Source of the DNA: Candidatus Microbacterium stercoravium
GTDB lineage: Bacteria > Actinomycetota > Actinomycetes > Actinomycetales > Microbacteriaceae
DNA: 49,091 nt
Direction of reading: 5' to 3'
Assembly: GCA_019117025.1 (NCBI GenBank)
Contig: DXAM01000140.1
Coordinates: 1 to 49,091, forward strand
Positions 33,673 to 42,575 of the stretch are shown here, piece by piece. Under the pieces are notes generated by a model. That model searched no databases. It had not been told where the DNA came from and was given only the letters and a program-made list of their open reading frames with translations. The position numbers and the translations under genes are program-made. Numbering within the stretch: position 1 is the stretch's first letter; every line of letters begins with the position of its first letter.

Positions 33673-35202
33673 ATGAAGCTCGAGTTGCGCGGCATCACCA
33701 AGAGGTTCGGTGCGCTGACCGCCAATGATCACATCGATCTCACGATCGAACCCGGCGAGATCCACTGCCTGCTCGGAGAGAACGGTGCCGGCAAGTCCAC
33801 GCTGATGAACGTGCTGTACGGCCTCTACCAGGCCGACGACGGCGAGATCCTGATCGACGACGTCGCGCAGGACTTCGCCGGGCCGGGCGACGCGATGGCC
33901 GCCGGCATCGGCATGGTGCACCAGCACTTCATGCTGATCCCCGTGTTCACGGTGGCCGAGAACGTCTCGCTCGGCCACGAGCAGACCCGCCTCGGCGGCC
34001 GCCTCGACCTGGCCGCCGCTCGCGCGAAGGTGCGCGAGATCTCGAAGCGGTTCGGCTTCGATGTCGACCCCGACGCGCTCGTCGAGGATCTTCCGGTCGG
34101 CGTGCAGCAGCGCGTGGAGATCATCAAGGCGCTCTCGCGCGACGCGAAGGTGCTCGTGTTCGACGAGCCGACCGCGGTGCTGACGCCGCAGGAGACCGAC
34201 GAGCTGATGGCGACGATGCGCCAGCTGCGCGAGGCCGGAACATCCATCGTCTTCATCACCCACAAGCTGCGCGAGGTGCGGGAAGTGGCCGACCGCATCA
34301 CCGTGATCCGGCTCGGCAAGGTCGTCGGCGAAGCCGAGCCCACCGCGTCGAACGCCGAGCTCGCGTCGCTCATGGTCGGTCGCGCGGTCGAGCTGACCGT
34401 GCAGAAGAACCCTCCGGGCCAGGGCGCGGAGTCCCTCGTCGTGAGCGGGCTCACGGTGACCGACGAGGTCGGCACCGTGGTCGTCGATGACGTCTCGTTC
34501 TCGGTGCACGCAGGCGAAGTGCTCGCGATCGCGGGCGTGCAGGGCAACGGCCAGACCGAGCTCACCGAGGCCATCGTCGGCCTGCAGGAGCGCGTGTCCG
34601 GCAGTGCGCGCCTCAACGGACGCGAGCTCATCGGGCGCAGCGTGCGCGAAATCCTCGACGACGGCGTCGGGTTCGTGCCGGAGGACCGCAGCGTCGACGG
34701 GCTCGTGAAGGAGTTCTCGATCGCCGAGAACCTGATGCTCGACCGCTCGCACGGCGAGCCGTTCGTCTCGCGCGGCACCGTGCGGCACGGCGTGCTCAAC
34801 GCCTTCGCACACGAGAAGATCGACGAGTTCGACATCCGCACGCAGGGCCCCGCCCAGGCGGCCGGGCGCCTGTCGGGCGGCAACCAGCAGAAGGTCGTGC
34901 TCGCCCGCGAGCTGAGCCGCGACCTGTCGCTGTTCGTCGCGGCGCAGCCGACGCGCGGCGTCGATGTCGGATCCATCGAGTTCATCCACACGCGCATCGT
35001 CGAGACGCGCGATTCGGGGATCCCGGTGATCGTGATCTCGACCGAGCTCGACGAGGCCGCAGCGCTCGCCGACCGGATCATGGTGATGTACCGCGGCAAG
35101 GTCGTCGGCATCGTGCCCGGCGACACCCCGCGCGAGGAGCTCGGCCTCATGATGGCCGGCATGTCGGGCGCGGGCGCGCAGAGCGGGGAGACGGACGCAT
35201 GA
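33673..35202 (+). CDS. Nucleoside ABC transporter ATPase (tandem domains)
   Basis: The 509-residue protein has two fused ATPase domains of the sugar/nucleoside class. Domain 1 has Walker A GENGAGKST (35-43), the VGVQQRVEIIKAL signature and VLVFDEPTAVL. Domain 2 has a degenerate Walker A, GVQGNGQTEL, lacking the Lys, a LSGGNQQKVVLARELS signature, and a Walker B altered to LFVAAQPTRGVD. This asymmetry is normal for the family: one site hydrolyses ATP. ATG 33673 follows AGGAT. It overlaps the first permease gene as ATGA. Confidence 0.94.
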   Translation: MKLELRGITKRFGALTANDHIDLTIEPGEIHCLLGENGAGKSTLMNVLYGLYQADDGEILIDDVAQDFAGPGDAMAAGIGMVHQHFMLIPVFTVAENVSLGHEQTRLGGRLDLAAARAKVREISKRFGFDVDPDALVEDLPVGVQQRVEIIKALSRDAKVLVFDEPTAVLTPQETDELMATMRQLREAGTSIVFITHKLREVREVADRITVIRLGKVVGEAEPTASNAELASLMVGRAVELTVQKNPPGQGAESLVVSGLTVTDEVGTVVVDDVSFSVHAGEVLAIAGVQGNGQTELTEAIVGLQERVSGSARLNGRELIGRSVREILDDGVGFVPEDRSVDGLVKEFSIAENLMLDRSHGEPFVSRGTVRHGVLNAFAHEKIDEFDIRTQGPAQAAGRLSGGNQQKVVLARELSRDLSLFVAAQPTRGVDVGSIEFIHTRIVETRDSGIPVIVISTELDEAAALADRIMVMYRGKVVGIVPGDTPREELGLMMAGMSGAGAQSGETDA

Positions 35203-36431
35203 CCGATACGGCCATCACGCCCGCACCCTCGCGCTGGCACGTCGCGCTGCGGCAGATCACGACGGGCGGCGTCGCGATCTCCGTGCTGTCGGTCGTGCTC
35301 GCGCTCGTCGCCGGATCGATCCTCATCGCCATCACGAACGAAGACGTGCAGGCGGCCGCCGGATACTTCTTCGCCCGCCCCGCCGACACGCTCGTCGCCG
35401 TGTGGGACGCGGTCTCGGGGGCATACGCGGCGCTGTTCCGAGGCGCGGTGTTCAATCCCAACGCCGCCGACTTCGCGGCCCAGATCCGGCCGCTGACCGA
35501 GTCTCTGAAGTTCGCGACGCCGCTCATCGCGGCCGGTCTCGGCGTGGGGCTCGCCTTCCGCGCCGGACTGTTCAACATCGGTGGTCAGGGGCAGATGCTG
35601 ATGGCCGCGGCAGGTGCCGGGTACGTCGGCGCCTACATGGACCTCCCCGTCGGTCTGCACCTGCTCGTCGCGGTCGTCGCCGGCGTCGTCGCGGGCGGCA
35701 TCTGGGCCGGCATCGCCGGGTACCTCAAAGCGAGAACGGGCGCGCACGAGGTGATCCTCACGATCATGCTCAACAACATCGCGTTCTACCTGCTCGCCTG
35801 GATGCTGGCCACACAGGGCATCCTGCAGGCGCCGGGCTCGAACAACCCGAAGACGGCTCCGATGGCAGAGACCGCGCTGCTGCCCGACCTGCTCGGCGTG
35901 CGGTTCAACCTGCATGCGGGGTTCATCCTCGCGCTGGTCGCCGTCGCCTTCACCTGGTGGCTGCTCGAGCGGTCGAGCCTCGGGTTCCGCCTGCGCGCCG
36001 TCGGCGAGAATCCGCACGCGGCGCGCGTGGCGGGCATCGACGTCAGCCGGTCGTACGTGATCGTGATGGTGATCGCGGGCGGCCTCGTCGGGGTCGCCGG
36101 CGTGAGCCAGGTGCTCGGCACCGTTCCCACCGGCTTCGGCGGCGACATCGACGCGGGCATGGGCTTCGACGCGATCACGGTCGCGCTGCTCGGCCGCTCG
36201 TCGCCGATCGGCATCCTCGCCGCCGGCGTTCTGTTCGGGGCGTTCAAGGCCGGCGGATTCTCGATGCAGGCCGCCGAGCAGGTGCCGAACGAGGTGGTGC
36301 TCGTCGTGCAGTCGCTCATCGTGCTGTTCATCGCCGCGCCGCCGCTCGTGCGCGCGATCTTCCGCCTGCCGGATCCGGCGGCGCCGCGCCTGCGGAAGCG
36401 CGGCCGCCACGCGAAGGGAGTGCAGGTATGA
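35199..36431 (+). CDS. Nucleoside ABC transporter permease 1
   Basis: The 410-residue permease of the BPD_transp_2 family has about nine helices. An unusual external loop after helix 1 (YFFARPADTLVAVWDAVSGAYAALFRGAVFN) and the conserved GLFNIGGQGQMLMAAAGAGYVGAY and RAVGENPHAARVAGI segments match the NupB/YufP type. It forms the channel with the second permease. ATG 35199 overlaps the ATPase stop, and its own stop overlaps permease 2, so the three are tightly coupled. Confidence 0.93.
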   Translation: MTDTAITPAPSRWHVALRQITTGGVAISVLSVVLALVAGSILIAITNEDVQAAAGYFFARPADTLVAVWDAVSGAYAALFRGAVFNPNAADFAAQIRPLTESLKFATPLIAAGLGVGLAFRAGLFNIGGQGQMLMAAAGAGYVGAYMDLPVGLHLLVAVVAGVVAGGIWAGIAGYLKARTGAHEVILTIMLNNIAFYLLAWMLATQGILQAPGSNNPKTAPMAETALLPDLLGVRFNLHAGFILALVAVAFTWWLLERSSLGFRLRAVGENPHAARVAGIDVSRSYVIVMVIAGGLVGVAGVSQVLGTVPTGFGGDIDAGMGFDAITVALLGRSSPIGILAAGVLFGAFKAGGFSMQAAEQVPNEVVLVVQSLIVLFIAAPPLVRAIFRLPDPAAPRLRKRGRHAKGVQV

Positions 36432-37708
36432 GCGCCATCGCAGAGCCCGTCGTGAGCGATTCGCAGCGTCGGGTCACGCTCACGTCGTGGAAGGTGCCGA
36501 CGATCTTCGCGGTCTTCACGGTGCTGTTCGCGCTGCTTCCGCTGTTCGCCCCGCGAGACGGGGAGAGCACGTTCCGGCTCGTGCGCAGCGCGGCGGCGGT
36601 GATCCAGCTGCCCGAGATCGTCGTGCCGTCGAACATCACGGCGTGGGTCTGCGTCGTGCTGATGGCGGGCGCGACCGTCTTCTCGTTCCTGCGCACGCGC
36701 GCCGCACGGCCCTCGCCGCTCTGGCTGACGGTGGTCTACGTCGCGCTGCTGCTCCTCGGCTTCCTCTCCTGGGCATCGGCCGGCTCGACGCTGCCGATGA
36801 TCGGTCTGCTCACCGGATCCCTCGCCCTGGCGACGCCGCTCATCTTCGGCGCGCTCGGCGGAGTGATCGGCGAGCGCGTCGGCGTCGTGAACATCGCGAT
36901 CGAGGCGCAGCTGCTGTCGGGCGCGTTCTCGGCCGCGCTCGTGGGCACGCTCACCGGCACCCCGTGGCTCGGCCTCGTGGCCGCGATGATCTCGGGGCTG
37001 CTGGTGGGTCTCGTGCTCGCGGTGTTCGCGATCACCTACTTCGTGAACCAGATCATCGTCGGTGTCGTGCTCAACGTGCTCGTCGTCGGGCTGACGACGT
37101 TCTTCTTCAGCACCGTGATGGCCGACAACACCGCCACGCTCAACTCGCCCGAGCTGTTCCGCACCGTGTCGATCCCGATCCTCAGCGAGATCCCGATCAT
37201 CGGCCCCGTGCTGTTCCAGCAGACGATCCTCACGTACCTCATGTACGTCGTCGTCGCCGTCGTCTGGTTCGGGCTCTACCGCACGCGCTGGGGCCTGCGC
37301 CTTCGCGCTGTCGGCGAGCACCCGCAGGCCGCCGATACGGTCGGCATCCGGGTGGCGGCGACGCGCTACGGCAACGTGATGCTCGCGGGCGCGATCGCCG
37401 GCATGGGCGGCGCGTTCTACACGCTCGTGTCGAACCCGCAGTTCGGCCGGGAGATGACGGGCGGCGCCGGATACATCGCCCTCGCCGCGCTGATCTTCGG
37501 AAAGTGGGATCCGATCCGCGCCACGCTCGCCGCACTGCTGTTCGGCTTCGCGACGAACCTGCAGGGCGTGTTCTCGGTGATCGGTTCGCCGGTGCCGAGC
37601 CAGTTCATGCTGATGCTGCCGTACGTCGTGACGCTGTTCGCGGTGGCGGGGCTCGTCGGGCGCTCGCGGCCGCCCGCCGCATCCGGACAGCCGTACATCA
37701 AGGGGTGA
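36428..37708 (+). CDS. Nucleoside ABC transporter permease 2
   Basis: The 426-residue permease of the same family (NupC/YufQ type) shows GERVGVVNIAIEAQLLSGAFSAALVG and RLRAVGEHPQAADTVGIRVAATRYGNVMLAGAIAGMGGAFYTL, the paired motif of this half of the channel. It has an N-terminal extension with two additional helices (about residues 25-110) compared with shorter homologs. It starts at ATG 36428 overlapping permease 1 and ends four bases before the cytidine deaminase gene. Confidence 0.93.
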   Translation: MSAIAEPVVSDSQRRVTLTSWKVPTIFAVFTVLFALLPLFAPRDGESTFRLVRSAAAVIQLPEIVVPSNITAWVCVVLMAGATVFSFLRTRAARPSPLWLTVVYVALLLLGFLSWASAGSTLPMIGLLTGSLALATPLIFGALGGVIGERVGVVNIAIEAQLLSGAFSAALVGTLTGTPWLGLVAAMISGLLVGLVLAVFAITYFVNQIIVGVVLNVLVVGLTTFFFSTVMADNTATLNSPELFRTVSIPILSEIPIIGPVLFQQTILTYLMYVVVAVVWFGLYRTRWGLRLRAVGEHPQAADTVGIRVAATRYGNVMLAGAIAGMGGAFYTLVSNPQFGREMTGGAGYIALAALIFGKWDPIRATLAALLFGFATNLQGVFSVIGSPVPSQFMLMLPYVVTLFAVAGLVGRSRPPAASGQPYIKG

Positions 37709-37712
37709 CGCG

Positions 37713-38111
37713 ATGACCGATATCGACTGGGACGGACTGCGGGAGGTCGCGACCGAGGCCATGCAGAACGCGTACGCACCGTACTCGGGCTACCGCGTGG
37801 GCGCGGCCGCGCTCGTCGACGACGGGCGCACCGTCGCGGGGTGCAACTCCGAGAACGCCTCGTACGGCGTGGGCCTGTGCGCAGAATGCGGGCTCGTGTC
37901 GAACCTCGCCATGACGGGCGGCGGATCGCTCGTCGCGTTCGTCTGCGTCAACGGCGACGGCGAGACGATCATGCCCTGCGGCCGGTGCCGTCAGCTCTTG
38001 TTCGAGCACGCGCATCCGAACATGCTCCTCGAGACCGTCTCGGGGATCCGCACGATCAGCGAGGTGCTGCCCGACGCGTTCGGGCCGCGCGACCTCGAGA
38101 AGGTGAACTGA
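37713..38111 (+). CDS. cdd: Cytidine deaminase
   Basis: This 132-residue homotetrameric-type enzyme converts cytidine and deoxycytidine to uridine and deoxyuridine. Zinc ligands Cys56, Cys89 and Cys92 and the proton-shuttling Glu58 are visible in LCAECGLVSNL and MPCGRCRQLL; the substrate-binding NSENASYG segment precedes them. ATG 37713 lies four bases after the permease stop. Its product feeds the thymidine/pyrimidine phosphorylase encoded next. Confidence 0.97.
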   Translation: MTDIDWDGLREVATEAMQNAYAPYSGYRVGAAALVDDGRTVAGCNSENASYGVGLCAECGLVSNLAMTGGGSLVAFVCVNGDGETIMPCGRCRQLLFEHAHPNMLLETVSGIRTISEVLPDAFGPRDLEKVN

Positions 38112-38116
38112 GATCT

Positions 38117-39406
38117 ATGTCTGAACCGTTCGACGCCGTCGACGTCATCCGTGCGAAGCGCGACGGGGGAGTGGTTCCGGAGCCGGCGCTGCGCTGGCTG
38201 ATCGATGCGTACACACGCGAATACGTGCAGGACGCCCAGATGTCGGCGTTCACCATGGCGGTGCTGCTGAACGGGATGTCGCGCGAGGAGATCCGCGTCA
38301 TGACAGACGCCATGATCGCCTCGGGCGAGCGCATGAGCTTCGCGGGCCTCGGCAAGCCGACCGCCGACAAGCATTCGACCGGCGGCGTCGGCGACAAGAT
38401 CACGCTTCCGCTGGCGCCGCTCGTCGCCTCGTTCGGCGTCGCGGTGCCGCAGCTGTCGGGGCGCGGCCTCGGCCACACGGGCGGCACGCTCGACAAGCTC
38501 GAGGCCATTCCGGGGTGGCGCGCCTCGCTCACGAACGACGAGATGTTCGCGCAGATGCAGGGCCCGGTGGGGGCCGTCATCTGCGCCGCCGGCTCGGGGC
38601 TCGCGCCCGCCGACAAGCGCCTGTACGCGCTGCGCGACGTGACGGGAACGGTCGAGGCCATTCCGCTGATCGCCTCGAGCATCATGTCGAAGAAGATCGC
38701 CGAGGGCACCGAGTCGCTCGTGCTCGACGTGAAGTTCGGCTCGGGCGCGTTCATGAAGGACTTCGCCCAGGCGAAGCAGCTCGCCGAGACGATGGTCGCG
38801 CTCGGCGCCGACTCGGGCGTGAAGACGACCGCGCTGCTGACCCGCATGTCGACGCCGCTCGGGCTCACCGCCGGCAACGCGAACGAGGTGCGCGAATCGG
38901 TCGAGGTGCTCGCGGGCGGCGGCCCGTCCGACGTCGTCGAGCTCACGCTCGCGCTGGCGCGCGAGATGCTCGCGATGTCGGGCATCGACGACGATCCGGC
39001 CGATGCTCTCGCCGACGGCCGCGCCATGGACACCTGGCGCGCGATGATCCGCGCGCAGGGCGGGGATCCGGACGCGCCGCTGCCGACGCCGCGCGAAACG
39101 CACACGGTTCGGGCTGAGCGCGACGGCGTGCTCACGCGCCTCGACGCGTACGACGTCGGCATCGCGGCCTGGCGCCTCGGCGCGGGCCGCGCGCGGGCGG
39201 CGGATCCGGTGGTGCATGCGGCCGGCGTCGATCTGCACGCGAAGCCGGGCGACCGGGTGCGCGCGGGAGAGCCGCTGTTCACGCTGAACGCCGACGACGC
39301 GGGTCGATTCGATCGCGCCCTCGAGGCCCTGGCGAGTTCGTACGAGATCGGCGAGACTGCTCCCGAGATCGCCCCCATCGTGCGCGAGCGCATCACATCC
39401 GCATGA
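38117..39406 (+). CDS. deoA: Thymidine (pyrimidine-nucleoside) phosphorylase
   Basis: The 429-residue enzyme phosphorolyses thymidine, deoxyuridine or uridine, giving the base and (deoxy)ribose-1-phosphate. The phosphate-binding loop KHSTGGVGDK, the family signature SGRGLGHTGGTLDKLEAIPG (two short conserved blocks), KIAEGTESLVLDVKFGSGAFMKD and the C-terminal barrel-sandwich domain are present. ATG 38117 starts just after the cdd stop and its stop overlaps an ATG (39403) upstream of add. Whether it prefers thymidine or all pyrimidine nucleosides cannot be told. Confidence 0.95.
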   Translation: MSEPFDAVDVIRAKRDGGVVPEPALRWLIDAYTREYVQDAQMSAFTMAVLLNGMSREEIRVMTDAMIASGERMSFAGLGKPTADKHSTGGVGDKITLPLAPLVASFGVAVPQLSGRGLGHTGGTLDKLEAIPGWRASLTNDEMFAQMQGPVGAVICAAGSGLAPADKRLYALRDVTGTVEAIPLIASSIMSKKIAEGTESLVLDVKFGSGAFMKDFAQAKQLAETMVALGADSGVKTTALLTRMSTPLGLTAGNANEVRESVEVLAGGGPSDVVELTLALAREMLAMSGIDDDPADALADGRAMDTWRAMIRAQGGDPDAPLPTPRETHTVRAERDGVLTRLDAYDVGIAAWRLGAGRARAADPVVHAAGVDLHAKPGDRVRAGEPLFTLNADDAGRFDRALEALASSYEIGETAPEIAPIVRERITSA

Positions 39407-39429
39407 CCCGTCGTCGCGAGGAGAACCGC

Positions 39430-40566
39430 ATGTCACGTCCGCAGCGCAACCGCTCCACGGCTCGCCGCGAGGCCACCGTCGAGGGCGTGCCCATCCGCAG
39501 CCTGCCGAAGGTGTCCCTGCACGACCACCTCGACGGCGGGGTGCGCGCATCGACGGTGTTCGAGCTCGCCGGGGCGGCCGGGATCGCGCTGCCGGCCGAC
39601 ACCTCGCGCGCGCTCGGGGAGTGGTTCGCCGAGCAGTCGGCCTCCGGGTCGCTCGTCGACTATCTGAAGAGCTTCGACCTCACGATCGCCGTGATGCAGA
39701 CGGCTGAGAACCTCTCGCGCATCGCGCGGGAGTTCGTCGAGGACCTCGCGAACGACGGCGTCATCTACGCGGAGGTGCGCTGGGCGCCCGAGCAGCACGC
39801 GACGGGCGACCTCACGCTCGAAGACGCTGTGCAGGCCGTGCAGGAGGGCATCGAAGAGGGCGAGGACATCGCCGCCGAGAACGGGCACTCGATCCGCGTC
39901 GGGCAGATCCTCTCGGCGATGCGCCAGGGATCCCGCTCGCTCGAGATCGCGCAGCTCGCGGTCGACTTCCGCGAGGAGGGGGTCGTCGGATTCGACCTCG
40001 CGGGGCCCGAAGACGGCTTCCCGCCGTCGGATCACGCCGACGCACTGGATCTGCTCGCGCGCGAGTTCCTGCCCGTCACGCTGCACGCGGGCGAGGCGGC
40101 GGGTCTCGATTCGATCCGGTCGGCGCTGCTGGACGGTCGCGCGCTGCGCCTCGGCCACGGCGTGCGCATCGCGGAGGACCTGGAAGAGGTGCAGGCGGAG
40201 GGCGACGAGGTGCGCGTGCGGTTCGGCGATATCGCGCGCTGGGTGCGCGATCGCGAGGTCGCGCTGGAGCTGGCACCGTCGTCGAACCTCGACACGGGCG
40301 CGATCGCGCGCTGGGGGACCTCGCTCGAGGACCACCCGTTCGATCTGCTCTATCAGCTCGGGTTCGCCGTCACCGTCAACACCGACAACCGCCTGATGAG
40401 CCGCACGACGCTCACGCGCGAGCTCGCGCGCCTCGTCGACGCGTTCGAGTACGGCCTCGACGATCTCGAGACGTTCCAGCTCAACGCGGCTGCGGCGGCG
40501 TTCCTGCCGATCGAGCAGCGCGAAGAGCTCATCGATCTCATCTCGGAGGGCTTCGAGCAGGCCTAA
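39430..40566 (+). CDS. add: Adenosine deaminase
   Basis: The 378-residue TIM-barrel deaminase turns adenosine into inosine. Zinc ligands His31 and His33 lie in HDHLDGG, LHAGEAAG holds the next His and catalytic Glu, GHGVRIAED holds the catalytic His, and VNTDNRLMS carries the Asp. The start is placed at ATG 39430, six bases after AGGAG (39419-39423). An in-frame ATG at 39403 overlaps the deoA stop as ATGA but has no ribosome site. It closes the nucleoside uptake and salvage operon. Confidence 0.95.
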   Translation: MSRPQRNRSTARREATVEGVPIRSLPKVSLHDHLDGGVRASTVFELAGAAGIALPADTSRALGEWFAEQSASGSLVDYLKSFDLTIAVMQTAENLSRIAREFVEDLANDGVIYAEVRWAPEQHATGDLTLEDAVQAVQEGIEEGEDIAAENGHSIRVGQILSAMRQGSRSLEIAQLAVDFREEGVVGFDLAGPEDGFPPSDHADALDLLAREFLPVTLHAGEAAGLDSIRSALLDGRALRLGHGVRIAEDLEEVQAEGDEVRVRFGDIARWVRDREVALELAPSSNLDTGAIARWGTSLEDHPFDLLYQLGFAVTVNTDNRLMSRTTLTRELARLVDAFEYGLDDLETFQLNAAAAAFLPIEQREELIDLISEGFEQA

Positions 40567-40577
40567 CGCCCTGCAAT

Positions 40578-40637
40578 TCTTCATTTCTGGCACATTTCTG
40601 CTGCGCATTGCACGTAGAAATGTGCCAGAAATGAAGA
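40578..40637. repeat. 22-bp perfect inverted repeat between add and the AraC gene
   Basis: Arms at 40578-40599 and 40616-40637 are exact reverse complements over 22 bp around a 16-base loop. The left arm contains TTCATTTCTGGCACATTTCT and is strikingly AT-rich for this genome. It begins 11 bp after the add stop and ends 12 bp before the AraC ATG. It could be a terminator for the nucleoside operon, an operator with two half-sites for the AraC protein, or both. Confidence 0.9.
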
Positions 40638-40649
40638 TATGGGGAGAGG

Positions 40650-41429
40650 ATGCGGGACGTCGATCTCCGGAGCCTGCCGCTGCACGTGGCCGGTGAGATC
40701 TCCATGGCCGTGCGGATCCACGGCATGTCCGAGCGGCTCGAGCGCGACACGAGCTGGGCCGCGCACGCCCATCCCACCCACGAGCTGCTGTGGAACGAGC
40801 GGGGCGCCTCGACCGCGACGATCGAATCGCGCGTGTGGACGATTACCCCGATGATGGGGCTGTGGATCCCCGCGGGCGTCGTCCAGCAGGGGCGCGCCGG
40901 CGCGGCGACCTGGTACCGCACGGCGCACTTCAGCGCCGGCGGAGACACGGCGGTGCCGACGATCGCCGCCGAGCCCGTCGCCGTCGACATGAGCCCGCTG
41001 CTGCGGCTCCTGCTTGATCGTCTCGCGAACGATCCGCTTCCCGAGCAATTAAGGCTGCTCACGGAGCAGATGGTCCTCGACGTGATTGAGCCCTCCGAGT
41101 CGCCGCTCTCGGTTGCGGCGCCGACCGGCGACCTGCTGCGCCCGATCGCCGCGGCGGTGCTCGCCGATCCCAGTGACCGCAGAACACTCGGCGATTGGTC
41201 TCAGGCGGTCGGCGCGAGTCCGCGAACCATCACGCGCGCATTCATGGCAGAGACGGGCACGGGGTTCTCCCGGTGGCAGGGAGCGGTCCGCGCGCACCGC
41301 GCCGTGATCCTTCTCAGTGAAGGCACGGATCTCGAGTCCGGCGCCGAGAGCGTGGGGTATGGATCGGTCAGCGCGTTCGGAGCGGCGTTCCGCCGTGCGA
41401 CAGGGCGCACCCCCTCGGACTTCCGGTGA
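40650..41429 (+). CDS. AraC family transcriptional regulator (cupin sensor)
   Basis: The 259-residue protein has an N-terminal cupin-like half (HAHPTHELLWNERGASTATIESRVWTITPMMGLWIPAGV, about residues 35-75) with His residues that may bind a metal or ligand. A C-terminal AraC domain follows, with LGDWSQAVGASPRTITRAFMAETGTGFSRWQGAVR and ESVGYGSVSAFGAAFRRATGRTPSDFR as the two helix-turn-helix units. It precedes the siderophore importer by 126 bp on the same strand. Regulators of this cupin-AraC kind often control siderophore uptake genes, which makes the downstream operon a likely target. Confidence 0.9.
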   Translation: MRDVDLRSLPLHVAGEISMAVRIHGMSERLERDTSWAAHAHPTHELLWNERGASTATIESRVWTITPMMGLWIPAGVVQQGRAGAATWYRTAHFSAGGDTAVPTIAAEPVAVDMSPLLRLLLDRLANDPLPEQLRLLTEQMVLDVIEPSESPLSVAAPTGDLLRPIAAAVLADPSDRRTLGDWSQAVGASPRTITRAFMAETGTGFSRWQGAVRAHRAVILLSEGTDLESGAESVGYGSVSAFGAAFRRATGRTPSDFR

Positions 41430-41463
41430 CCGAATCGCGATATTGAGCGTCGGTATCGCTCGA

Positions 41464-41514
41464 TTGTGTCGAGCTCGCGTGGGACGTATTGTTGTTTAGG
41501 TAACCCTTACCTTG
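41464..41514 (+). promoter_or_regulatory. Siderophore importer promoter with DtxR/IdeR box
   Basis: TTGTGT (41464-41469), a 17-bp spacer and TATTGT (41487-41492) make a plausible promoter. TTAGGTAACCCTTACCTTG (41496-41514) matches the 19-bp DtxR/IdeR consensus TTAGGTTAGSCTAACCTAA at about 14 positions and would cover the transcription start. Iron-loaded DtxR/IdeR should therefore repress the operon. Confidence 0.83.
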
Positions 41515-41555
41515 CCTCGTCCGGCAGGAACCTCTCACACTCTGGAGCGTCCTCC

Positions 41556-42575
41556 ATGCGCCTTCGTCGCGTCGTGCCCCTCGTCCTGGCCTCAGCCGCA
41601 GCCGTCACCCTCGCCTCGTGCGCATCCGAGACCGCTGATGAATCCGCCGGCGACGCCCCCGCCGAAGGCACGGTCGTCGAGCACGCGCTCGGCGAGACGG
41701 TGATCCCGGAGGACGTCGAGCGGGTCGCCACCGTCAACTGGGCCAACCACGAGGTGCCGCTGGCGCTCGGCGTCGTGCCCGTCGGCATGGCCGCGGCGAA
41801 CTTCGGCGACGACGACGGCGACGGCGTGCTGCCGTGGCAGAAGGACGCGCTCGACGAGCTGGGCGGCGAGGAGCCGGTGCTGTTCGACGAGACCGACGGC
41901 ATCGACTTCGAGGCGGTCGCCGACACCGACCCCGACGTGATCCTCGCCGCATACTCCGGGCTGACGCAGGAGGACTACGACACGCTCAGCAAGATCGCGC
42001 CGACGGTGGCGTATCCGGAGGGCCCCTGGGCGACCGAGTGGGATGACGTCGTCCGCTACAACGCCGCCGGCATGAACATGGCCGACGAGGGCGAGGCGCT
42101 CATCGACGAGCTGCAGCAGGAGATCGACGACTCGGTCGCGCGGTACCCGGATCTCGCGGGCACGAAGACGATGTTCCTCACGCACGTCGACACGACCGAC
42201 CTCAGCACGGTGAACTTCTACACCGCCAACGACACGCGCGCGGCGTTCTTCGAGAACCTCGGGCTCGCCACGCCCGACGCCGTCGCCGAGGCCTCAGAGA
42301 GCGGCGAGTTCTCGGGCTCCGTGAGCGCCGAGCAGGTCGACGTCTTCGACGACGTCGAGCTCATCGTCACGTACGGCGATCAGGAGCTGGTCGACACGCT
42401 CAAGGCCGATCCCGTGCTGTCGCAGATGCCCGCGATCGAGAACGACGCGATCGTGCTGATGGACGGCTCGGGCCCCATGGGCACCGCCGCGAACCCCACC
42501 CCGCTGTCGATCTCGTGGGTGCTCGACGACTACGTCGACCTGCTCGCCGAGGCCGCGGGCGTCGCGGGCGAGTGA
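41556..42575 (+). CDS. Ferric siderophore-binding lipoprotein
   Basis: The 339-residue protein has the lipobox LASC with Cys22, followed by the class III binding fold: VVEHALGETVIPEDVERVATVNWANHEVPLALGVVPVGM opens lobe 1, ADTDPDVILAAYSGLTQEDYDTLSKIAPTVAYP follows, and lobe 2 has FDDVELIVTYGDQELVDTLKADPVLSQMPAIENDAIVLM. This is the FepB/FhuD-like iron-siderophore group. ATG 41556 is 42 bp after the DtxR box. Its stop overlaps the permease GTG. The siderophore type is unknown. Confidence 0.92.
   Translation: MRLRRVVPLVLASAAAVTLASCASETADESAGDAPAEGTVVEHALGETVIPEDVERVATVNWANHEVPLALGVVPVGMAAANFGDDDGDGVLPWQKDALDELGGEEPVLFDETDGIDFEAVADTDPDVILAAYSGLTQEDYDTLSKIAPTVAYPEGPWATEWDDVVRYNAAGMNMADEGEALIDELQQEIDDSVARYPDLAGTKTMFLTHVDTTDLSTVNFYTANDTRAAFFENLGLATPDAVAEASESGEFSGSVSAEQVDVFDDVELIVTYGDQELVDTLKADPVLSQMPAIENDAIVLMDGSGPMGTAANPTPLSISWVLDDYVDLLAEAAGVAGE

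Noticed and set aside
33825..36410. 861-codon minus-strand open frame opposite the nucleoside ABC genes
   Set aside because: It spans three clearly identified transporter genes on the other strand and shows the same charged low-complexity pattern as other shadows.
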